From Terriglobia bacterium (lineage in GTDB: Bacteria > Acidobacteriota > Terriglobia > UBA7540): a stretch of DNA of 5,325 nucleotides. Below are positions 1 to 4,884 of the stretch, one piece after another. The stretch lies in assembly GCA_030042795.1 (NCBI GenBank), contig JASHYZ010000134.1:1-5325 (forward strand), in the 5' to 3' direction. The notes beneath the pieces are model-generated. The model saw only the letters and a list, made by a program, of their open reading frames with translations, did no database searches and was not told where the DNA came from. The position numbers and the translations under genes were made by a program. Every line of letters begins with the position of its first letter. The first letter of the stretch is position 1.

Positions 1-73
1 GCCCGGTGTACCAGCCATTCCCAGCCACGAACGACAGCACGAAGGTCGCAAACAGCACCGTAATGGGTTGCAT
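1..73 (-). CDS. 5' end of a small membrane or exported protein (partial, runs off the left edge)
   Basis: The start codon is ATG at 73-71 and 24 codons are visible before the window ends. The peptide begins MQPITVLFATFVLSF and continues VAGNGWYTG. It is hydrophobic from the third residue for about 15 residues, so it looks like a transmembrane segment or signal sequence lacking a charged N-terminal region. A strong ribosome binding site (GGAGG, plus-strand 81-85) sits 7 bases upstream, which is why I take this as a real gene despite its short visible length. It follows the ribbon-helix-helix gene by 68 bases on the same strand and is probably the next member of the operon. The family cannot be named from so little sequence. 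Confidence 0.6.
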   Translation of the reverse strand, partial: MQPITVLFATFVLSFVAGNGWYTG

Positions 74-80
74 GTCTTTA

Positions 81-85
81 CCTCC
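81..85 (-). promoter_or_regulatory. Ribosome binding site for the partial gene at the left edge
   Basis: Read on the minus strand this is GGAGG, 7 bases before the ATG at 73. It is the main evidence that the truncated reading frame at the left edge is translated. Confidence 0.6.
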
Positions 86-141
86 GCTATTTCCTCGGCA
101 CGGTCGCCTTCTGCGCTTAAGGAGACCTACTCGCCCGCTGC

Positions 142-1272
142 TCAGGGTGCGCCGTACTCCATTGACAGTTCCGTCAGAATGGGCACCATCTCAGGCGATC
201 CAAGAGCTGCTCGGAAAATCCCTCTTAATTCCGTCCATTCTTCCGGTGAGAAACCAAACGCGATGCCATTGCTCCGCTGGCGGAAATAGAACCGGATGAC
301 CGGGTTGGAGTCGCAAGAATTCGTGTATCCGAAGAATTCCGTCCCTTTCCAAATACCGCCTAGCGGCAGTTGCTCAAGCAGGGTGGCGAACTCTCGAATT
401 TGCGGGAACGGCCCCAATGGGTAAACAGCCTCTCGACTTGTCATTTCGAGCGCCATGGCAAGATCTCCGTCGCTCGTCAGAAGCGTCGAGAGCCGGAATT
501 CGCCGGCACAAAGGGTCGGGAAGACAGAAGTCCTCAAGCCATAGTCTCGGACCTCGGACACCTTCCTGTCCGGCCGCACGGGTCGTCGCTCTTTCTGCCA
601 ATGGCCGAGAGCTGCAAGCCGGAAGAAGGTTGGGAGAAACGGCATGAGCGCTTCGTTGATCGCCGCGAGGCCCGAAAACTCTTCGCCCTGCAAGGCCACG
701 TGCAGACTCCGGCCAACCAAGACCGGCCTGACCGGCGACTCCGTTTCGCTTAGTTCCCGGATCAGGGACTGCACAACTCCGCTCACCCTTGTCAGAGCGG
801 AGTCACGCCCATCCGCCCATGCACACGCGCGCAACTTCTTCAGGTAATACTGGTCCAAGTCTGGGCTCTCACCAACTCTGATCTTGAGCAGTGCGAGAAA
901 GGCTTCCAGCAAGCCAACGAACGATTCCCGCCTCGGGAACTTCGACTCCTCGTATATTCCTTCGCATGCCACTTCCAGGTATCGTGCCAGCACGATCCAT
1001 TCCGCGCGTGACAACCCTCTCTGCTGCTCCCACTTGGCGCGGATGCCAAGCAGCGTCTCAGTTGGGTTTCTCAGCAGCTCGACGACCTCGAAACCATCGT
1101 CGACCGGGTTGTTCCTTGCTTGCTCAAGCAGCATCTTGGCTACCTCAGATATCGAAGCCGGTGCGCCGCGCCCGTTGGAGAGCGCTCCGCGAGCATGCTC
1201 CAGGTATTCCCGCAGCGCCTCCGAAATCCGAAGCGATAGAGTTTGCTGTTGAGGGTTTTGAGCTCGACCCAT
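142..1272 (-). CDS. Hypothetical protein, 376 residues, ribbon-helix-helix-like N-terminus
   Basis: I do not recognise the full-length family. Residues 10-16 (QTLSLRI) could form a beta strand. They are followed by a helix (EALREYLEHARGA, 18-30), a Gly/Ala-rich loop and a second helix (SISEVAKMLLEQA, 40-52). This order and the S-x-SEV-x-x-x-LLE pattern resemble ribbon-helix-helix DNA-binding proteins and antitoxins. The remaining 320 or so residues are mixed alpha/beta, soluble, without membrane segments or obvious catalytic motifs. The C-terminal part is rich in aromatic residues (GTEFFGYTNSC, IRFYFRQRSNGIAFGF, FSPEEWTEL). I chose ATG at 1272 because GAGGTG lies just upstream; a GTG two codons earlier (1278) is also possible. 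The gene follows the reductase-tail gene by about 48 bases in the same direction. DNA binding is an inference from the N-terminus only. The protein is much longer than a simple antitoxin, so any regulatory role would include a large effector or partner-binding region. Confidence 0.75.
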   Translation of the reverse strand: MGRAQNPQQQTLSLRISEALREYLEHARGALSNGRGAPASISEVAKMLLEQARNNPVDDGFEVVELLRNPTETLLGIRAKWEQQRGLSRAEWIVLARYLEVACEGIYEESKFPRRESFVGLLEAFLALLKIRVGESPDLDQYYLKKLRACAWADGRDSALTRVSGVVQSLIRELSETESPVRPVLVGRSLHVALQGEEFSGLAAINEALMPFLPTFFRLAALGHWQKERRPVRPDRKVSEVRDYGLRTSVFPTLCAGEFRLSTLLTSDGDLAMALEMTSREAVYPLGPFPQIREFATLLEQLPLGGIWKGTEFFGYTNSCDSNPVIRFYFRQRSNGIAFGFSPEEWTELRGIFRAALGSPEMVPILTELSMEYGAP

Positions 1273-1320
1273 GTTCACCTCATTCTCTCCGCCTATCCGC
1301 GTAAGTTCTCCGTCCTCTCT

Positions 1321-2040
1321 TTACGAGCAACCACTTGTCCAGCCGCAATTGCCGCAGCGATAGCACGATCCGTTCCGGGTCATGATGGATCCACATTCCT
1401 TGCACGCTGGCGCGTCGCCGTCCGACGCACCCTCGAGGAAGGCGGGCGCCGGCTCCGTGTTGCTGGTTCCGGCGCCCGTATCGGGAGGAGACATGGCGGG
1501 GAGAAACCTCAAGGCCAACCAGCGGAAGAGATAATCCATCAGTGACTTCGCGTAACCGATCTTTTGGACGGTCGACCAGCCGCTTGGCTCGAATCGAGTG
1601 TGACTGAACTTGTCGCAAAGCACCTTCAGTGGCACGCCATACTGCAGCGCCATCGAAATAGCGATGCCGAACGAATCCATGAGTCCCGCGATCGTTGAGC
1701 CCGCCTTGGCCATGCGAATGAAGATCTCGCCCGGTTGGCCCTCTTCGTACAAACCCACCATGACGTACCCTTCGTGGCCGCCAACGCAGAAATGGTGAAC
1801 GACGGCCCTGCGTTCGTCCGGCAACCGGCGCCGCATGGGCCGGCGGTCATTGGCGGTGTGCCGTGCGTTTGCGCAATCCTCAGCGCTCGCCAGTATCCCT
1901 TTCGCTAACCCATTCCCCGTACCCTCTGGCGCTTCGAGGCTCCTCTGGTCCAATGCGTCGGGAGCCTCGTTGTGATTCAAGCCGTCTCTGCCGGTCGTAT
2001 TGGTCGTCTCCGCTGCCTGTTCCTTCTGAATGTCACCCAT
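1321..2040 (-). CDS. Free-standing C-terminal TSCPD and zinc-ribbon domain of B12-dependent (class II) ribonucleotide reductase
   Basis: Residues about 67-182 match the tail of adenosylcobalamin-dependent ribonucleotide reductase (NrdJ), the region called the TSCPD domain. Recognisable stretches are RRRLPDERRAVVHHF, GHEGYVMVGLYEEG, PGEIFIRMAKAGSTIAGLMD, ALQYGVPLKVL, DKFSHTRFEPSGW and AKSLMDYLFRWLALRFL. Residues 213-239 are the terminal cysteine motif CKECGSIMTRNGSCYRC…CGWTSGCS, with C213, C216, C226 and C229 as likely zinc ligands and C232 and C238 following. The catalytic barrel, active-site cysteines and cobalamin region of NrdJ are absent. Residues 1-66 are polar and probably disordered. 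In full-length enzymes this tail lies after the catalytic part, and some bacteria (Pseudomonas NrdJa/NrdJb) encode it as a separate subunit. Here no catalytic subunit gene lies beside it, so it must act with a reductase encoded elsewhere or do something else. The ATG at 2040 is supported by AAGGGAGG (plus 2046-2053), 5 bases upstream. It follows the HD gene by 56 bases. The domain identification is firm; its role is inferred. Confidence 0.9.
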   Translation of the reverse strand: MGDIQKEQAAETTNTTGRDGLNHNEAPDALDQRSLEAPEGTGNGLAKGILASAEDCANARHTANDRRPMRRRLPDERRAVVHHFCVGGHEGYVMVGLYEEGQPGEIFIRMAKAGSTIAGLMDSFGIAISMALQYGVPLKVLCDKFSHTRFEPSGWSTVQKIGYAKSLMDYLFRWLALRFLPAMSPPDTGAGTSNTEPAPAFLEGASDGDAPACKECGSIMTRNGSCYRCGNCGWTSGCS

Positions 2041-2096
2041 TTGCGCCTCCCTTAATCCCCTTCACGTTGTCCGCCAACCTCCCGAACCGGCCACGG

Positions 2097-2687
2097 CTAT
2101 TTGCCGAGCGCCACCGCGTCCCTTTGTGCGGCGACGGTCCAGTTATCCTCACCACCCTCCCGGTGCCGTTCCACCCACCGCCCCGTATAGCTCTGTAATC
2201 CTTCGAGCCAGACTCGCGGGTCGGCGGACGAGATCATCGCCGATTCCTCAGCCGTGAAGCGCTCCCCACCCGCCTGTCGCTCCGCGGACCGCTGAATGTA
2301 TTCAAAAAGCTCTCCGGTCGCGCGCGTCATCGGCAGGTACAACCAGGCGGGCATGAAGACGAAGGCCAGCTTGTCCGCAGCGCAGAGCCGTGAGACGGGC
2401 AAGCCCATCCTCTTCGCCCAATACCTGGAGTGGCGCACGGTAAAGCTTTGCCAGGATTCTCCGAAGAGAAATCCCATGATCCGGCCACCCAGCAGCACGT
2501 GGTCTTCACCGTCGGGCCCGTCCAAGTCATTCCGGCCCCAATAACCCAAGTCGTGAACGACGAAGGCTGCCCACAGCCGCAAGTCCCAGGGGAATCCAAA
2601 AAGCTTGGCCCACGCAATCGCGACTACCATCCAGTGAATCAGAAAGCAATGCGCTCCAAAGAGCACACTCTTGGTCCCGACGCGCAT
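2097..2687 (-). CDS. HD-domain metal-dependent phosphohydrolase, 196 residues
   Basis: The sequence carries the spaced metal ligands of the HD superfamily: H13 or H18 in GAHCFLIHWM, H45-D46 in AAFVVHDLGYWG, H63 in DGPDGEDHVLLGG, H86 in FTVRHSRYWAKR and D105 in SRLCAADKLAF. HD proteins hydrolyse phosphate esters, often of nucleotides, using one or two divalent metals; the substrate cannot be read from this sequence. Hydrophobic stretches near residues 19-30 and 108-120 look like buried helices rather than clear membrane spans. The reading frame is open up to 2969, but I start at ATG 2687. A near-perfect AAAGGAGG (plus 2696-2703) lies 8 bases upstream, the HD homology begins there, and the extension is arginine-rich and overlaps the preceding membrane-protein remnant. 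The next gene is a ribonucleotide reductase tail, so a dNTP or nucleotide-pool role is an attractive inference. All the usual HD ligands appear present, so it should be active. Confidence 0.88.
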   Translation of the reverse strand: MRVGTKSVLFGAHCFLIHWMVVAIAWAKLFGFPWDLRLWAAFVVHDLGYWGRNDLDGPDGEDHVLLGGRIMGFLFGESWQSFTVRHSRYWAKRMGLPVSRLCAADKLAFVFMPAWLYLPMTRATGELFEYIQRSAERQAGGERFTAEESAMISSADPRVWLEGLQSYTGRWVERHREGGEDNWTVAAQRDAVALGK

Positions 2688-2874
2688 TGCTTGTGCCTCC
2701 TTTCTTTCGCCTCGAACGGGCGCCCTGACGCCGGCGAATTCATCGCCATTCACATGGCAGTCTGTGGGCCGGTTTCTCAGCGGCTCATGAATTCGAACCA
2801 GGTCGCCAGCCACAAAGGATCGCGCACCGTCCGGAGTGAAGTCATCGCCTCGAAGCTTGAATACCGCCCCTTCA
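2688..2874 (-). other. 187-base gap between the membrane-protein remnant and the HD gene; only a weak 32-codon frame
   Basis: On the minus strand the remnant's stop overlaps a start (TGATG near 2874-2877), opening a frame MKGRYSSFEAMTSLRTVRDP… of 32 codons that stops at the sequence gccgctgag near 2778. It has no good Shine-Dalgarno sequence and no recognisable motif. Another frame is open through the whole gap into the HD gene but has no start of its own. I see no convincing hairpin terminator or promoter box. The gap is larger than the others in this operon, which suggests a lost gene or an untranslated leader for the HD gene. Confidence 0.3.
2696..2703 (-). promoter_or_regulatory. Ribosome binding site that fixes the HD protein start
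   Basis: The minus strand reads AAAGGAGG, followed after 8 bases by ATG at 2687. It argues against the longer reading frame that begins at 2969. Confidence 0.75.
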
Positions 2875-3364
2875 TCACTTCGACCGCGTGAACACTGCCG
2901 CAATTCCGTCGCGGTACCACAGTCGCCAGCCCGTCGAGGCCAAGAGTGCAGAGCTGATCGGGCTGTCAACTGGCACCAGCGCGACTGTGAGTGCGTATTC
3001 GGTGAGGACCTGTTGCCAAGCCGAATGCCGCAATCGCTGCCAAGCCACGCCAGCGGTACAAGAGGGCATAAAGAGTGTCAGTCAGCCACTCCCAGTCACA
3101 CCACGCCTGGCCGGCGATGGCGAATGAGAACAAGTCCTGCCTAGGTACCGCGTGATGGCTGAGAATCCAGTCACCGCTGCGCACGTGAACACCAGTATTG
3201 GGATCCGTCAACAACGACGAGGGACCGCCCAACTGCCAGCAGAGCAGAATCACCGGTACCATAAGGGCAACCGAAGCCCCGGAAGGCGTCTTTCGCAAGT
3301 CCGCATTTGTGCGTGTACGCTCCGCAGGAACGGCATCCGAGTTGGCGAGGGCAAAGCGAATCAT
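2875..3364 (-). pseudogene. Remnant of a polytopic membrane protein (GT-C glycosyltransferase-like), internally deleted and frameshifted
   Basis: The first frame starts at ATG 3364. It has a membrane span at residues about 31-47 (SVALMVPVILLCWQLGG) followed by an extracytoplasmic loop with DPNTGVHVRSGDWIL (54-68), VPRQDLFSFA and CDWEWLTDTLYALLYRW. This is the typical opening of large membrane proteins of the GT-C/PMT-like type. After FGL (about 3017) this frame runs only a short way to a stop at 2966. From 3018 the next frame reads WQQVLTEYALTVALVPVDSP, then SSALLASTGWRLWYRDGIAAVFTR, ending at 2875; this looks like the last 45 or so residues of the same kind of protein (the end domain with 'D-S-P-L…W-x-x-x-Y-x-D-x-x-A-V-F'). 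The middle, normally several hundred residues with many membrane spans, is missing. The start overlaps the upstream gene's stop as ATGA, typical of translational coupling. The family name is from recalled resemblance; the frame switch and missing middle are seen directly. Confidence 0.6.
3361..3364 (-). promoter_or_regulatory. ATGA stop-start overlap (translational coupling site)
   Basis: The stop TGA of the 221-residue gene (3363-3361) overlaps the ATG (3364-3362) of the membrane-protein remnant. No separate Shine-Dalgarno sequence is evident before that ATG, so its translation would depend on ribosomes finishing the upstream gene. Confidence 0.6.
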
Positions 3365-4026
3365 TGTGACAAAAGGGCGGTCAGCGCCGGGGCGCCACCG
3401 ACAGCGGTCCCAACAGCCTCAACGGCGGTTCGTGCCACCAGATAATGGTTGTGCGTACAGCGAGTGCACGTCACGGCCTTCGTGGCTGCCATGACCACGG
3501 GGCGAAATGTCTCCGGCACCTGGATCTCTTCGCCGCCGCGCGAATAAAACTGCGGTAGAACAGAGCCCGCGAGCGCCCGATCGCCCCTCCAGAGCTCAAG
3601 GTCCAGGTAGCCGTCGGCGCCGTCGAACACCACCCTGCTTTCGAGCGACGGCGGACGGCCGTCGGGAACTGTCCCCGGCCGGTGACGGGAAATCAACAGC
3701 CGATACGTACGCTTGGCGCGAAACATCTCTACGCGCACCAGTACAGGAGCCACGACCACCGCGTGGACGCCGTTGACTCCGATCGAGTCCAACGGGTGCA
3801 AGAACGAAAGCTGTCCGCCCTTTTCGTCGGCAAAGGTGACGTATCTTGCGATCTCCTCGGTGGCTCCACCCGATTCCACGCCTCTCACCACGTATCGCTT
3901 AGCCAGGTCCTGGTGTTCAATCGTGACGCCGGCTTCAGCATAAATTCCCGCGTCTATCAAAAGCCGCATTACGCGCCTCGGTAGAATCAGTCCTGGTTCG
4001 CGAATCACCCGATGCCTCTGTTTCAT
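3361..4026 (-). CDS. Hypothetical protein, 221 residues, with a CxxCxHxH motif
   Basis: I do not recognise this family. The protein is soluble, without signal peptide or strong membrane spans. It starts with a basic segment (MKQRHRVIREPG), then LILPRRVMRLLIDAGIYAEAG (13-33), and several beta-rich stretches (HAVVVAPVLVRVEMFR, TYRLLISRHRPG, RVVFDGADGYLDLELWRGD). Near the C-terminus lies C187-T-R-C190-T-H192-N-H194-Y, a compact set of four possible metal ligands, followed by a small, Ala/Gly/Thr-rich tail (AVEAVGTAVGGAPALTALL). The ATG at 4026 is supported by GAGGAGG (plus 4032-4038), 5 bases upstream. Its stop overlaps the start of the membrane-protein remnant by four bases (ATGA), and it follows the zinc-finger gene by 38 bases, so it sits firmly within the operon. 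Metal binding is an inference from the motif. A role in nucleic-acid or membrane processes cannot be decided. Confidence 0.75.
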   Translation of the reverse strand: MKQRHRVIREPGLILPRRVMRLLIDAGIYAEAGVTIEHQDLAKRYVVRGVESGGATEEIARYVTFADEKGGQLSFLHPLDSIGVNGVHAVVVAPVLVRVEMFRAKRTYRLLISRHRPGTVPDGRPPSLESRVVFDGADGYLDLELWRGDRALAGSVLPQFYSRGGEEIQVPETFRPVVMAATKAVTCTRCTHNHYLVARTAVEAVGTAVGGAPALTALLSQ

Positions 4027-4031
4027 GACGG

Positions 4032-4038
4032 CCTCCTC
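4032..4038 (-). promoter_or_regulatory. Ribosome binding site for the 221-residue gene
   Basis: The minus strand reads GAGGAGG, 5 bases before the ATG at 4026. It supports this start for a protein with no recognised relatives. Confidence 0.6.
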
Positions 4039-4064
4039 AGTCGTCCTCGCCAGTTTCCGCTGAC

Positions 4065-4454
4065 TCAGGCTGACGCCCTAGATCGAATCGGACAACCCAG
4101 CGCCTCGCGGATCATCTCCTTGGTGCACCCGGCCCAGCACTTGTAAAACCGTGGGTCCTCGATCCGGATCGCCAGGTTGTCGCCACCCCGGTCATGCCCT
4201 GCTTCAGCACACGCCGGGCAACGCGTGACATAGTTCCGGCCGACCATGCGTAGCGGGCTCGTGATGCGGTCTAGAATGCGAAACTCGTGGCCATTGGACC
4301 GAAAGCGTGCTGGCACCTGGTCGGTCTGCCGCGGGCCCAACACCTCTTCTGGAACGGTCTTGCCGGCGATGAAGCGGCGCAACTCGTCCTCGGTTACCTT
4401 GCGGAGCCCGTTCAGGTATGTCCGCGCCGCAGTGTCGCAAGGACGTCTGGGCAT
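4065..4454 (-). CDS. Short CHC2-like zinc-finger protein resembling the N-terminal domain of a DNA primase
   Basis: The protein has 129 residues. Residues 76-120 read YVTRCPACAEAGHDRGGDN, then LAIRIEDPRFYKCWAGCTKE and MIREALG. The candidate zinc ligands are C79, C82 (with H87 nearby), C106 and C110. The pattern C-x2-C…(F/Y)-x-C-x-x-x-C followed by a helix ending in 'I-x-x-A-L-G' is that of the zinc-binding front end of bacterial and phage primases and primase-helicases. No TOPRIM or other catalytic domain follows: the frame stops 9 residues later. Residues 1-60 include a basic helix (LNGLRKVTEDELRRFIAGK) of unknown role. The ATG at 4454 is the only plausible start in frame, but it has no clear Shine-Dalgarno sequence. 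It lies first in the minus-strand operon, head to head with the J-like gene. It could be a stand-alone DNA-binding protein or the surviving end of a primase; I cannot tell which. Confidence 0.7.
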   Translation of the reverse strand: MPRRPCDTAARTYLNGLRKVTEDELRRFIAGKTVPEEVLGPRQTDQVPARFRSNGHEFRILDRITSPLRMVGRNYVTRCPACAEAGHDRGGDNLAIRIEDPRFYKCWAGCTKEMIREALGCPIRSRASA

Positions 4455-4884
4455 CTCAACGCTTCATTTTCCCTGCGAGGTACTGCGTGACTATTTCTAC
4501 GTCGCAAATCGGCATCTCCCTTGGGAGAAGCAAAAGACCTTCTACGATATCCTGCGCATTTCCCGCAGTGCCTCGCCGGCCGAGCTAAGGCTGGCCTTCA
4601 AACTCCGCGAACTCGAGCTACGCGCCGAAGGTGCCCCAAAACCGGCCTTCTCTGCATCCGAACGCGCCTTCAATATCCTGGCTCATCCGGAACTGCGGGC
4701 CTGTTACGAGCGTCTGCTGTCGGACCCCACGGCGCCGGTACTCTTTCCCTGCGGCGGTTTTGGATCGATCATCATGTCGGGCGAGCGCTCCCGCGACCGC
4801 CAGATGTTCTTTGTCAGGCGAATCGTTTCCTTCCTTCCTGAGAGCAGGGAACGGCGGTTCCGGGCACCCCCTGCGCCAGTTTGA
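4432..4884 (+). CDS. J-domain-like protein without HPD, 5' part (frame broken near 4870)
   Basis: Clear coding character begins near 4453 (ISTLHFPCEVLRDYFYVANR…). Residues about 37-98, counted from GTG 4432, resemble a DnaJ J-domain: TFYDILRISRSASPAELRLAF gives helix I and the start of helix II, and ASERAFNILAHPELRACYERLL gives helix III and the end. The loop between them reads KLRELELRAEGAPKPAF, so the HPD tripeptide needed to stimulate DnaK ATPase is absent and ordinary co-chaperone activity is unlikely. After the J-like part come GGFGSIIMSGERSRDRQMFF and VRRIVSFLPESRERRFRAP. The frame then ends at 4884 after a short out-of-frame tail. The true continuation is the frame starting at 4871. 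No ATG lies in frame between 4372 and the J-like part; GTG 4432 is the nearest usable start and overlaps the divergent zinc-finger gene by 23 bases. The start is therefore uncertain. The protein family is one I recall only as hypothetical. Confidence 0.65.
   Translation: MSQGRLGISTLHFPCEVLRDYFYVANRHLPWEKQKTFYDILRISRSASPAELRLAFKLRELELRAEGAPKPAFSASERAFNILAHPELRACYERLLSDPTAPVLFPCGGFGSIIMSGERSRDRQMFFVRRIVSFLPESRERRFRAPPAPV
4867..4871 (+). other. Run of five C at the point of frame change
   Basis: The sequence is gcaCCCCCtgcgcc. With four C the reading would be …RERRFRAPLRQFEFYSD…, joining the two open frames without a stop and without loss. The fifth C is therefore the likely lesion or sequencing error that breaks the J-like gene. 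Confidence 0.65.

Noticed and set aside
370..1131. A 12-base direct repeat, TTGCTCAAGCAG, at 370-381 and 1120-1131.
   Set aside because: Both copies encode the common run Leu-Leu-Glu-Gln in the same gene (LLEQL and LLEQA). It is explained by coding and codon choice.
884..1304. Plus-strand open frames of 122 and 137 codons.
   Set aside because: They lie antisense to the well-supported 376-residue gene, have Ser/Arg/Pro-rich composition typical of shadow frames, and no ribosome binding site or motif.
2430..2891. Plus-strand open frame of 153 codons.
   Set aside because: It is antisense to the HD gene's conserved ligand region and has no recognisable motif or start signal.
2688..2969. N-terminal extension of the HD protein by 94 residues to an ATG at 2969.
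   Set aside because: It overlaps the membrane-protein remnant and is arginine-rich without homology, while a near-perfect ribosome binding site precedes ATG 2687.
4246..4431. Upstream extension of the J-like gene to ATG 4246.
   Set aside because: This part is antisense to the zinc-finger gene and has shadow-like composition; coding sense in this frame begins near 4453.
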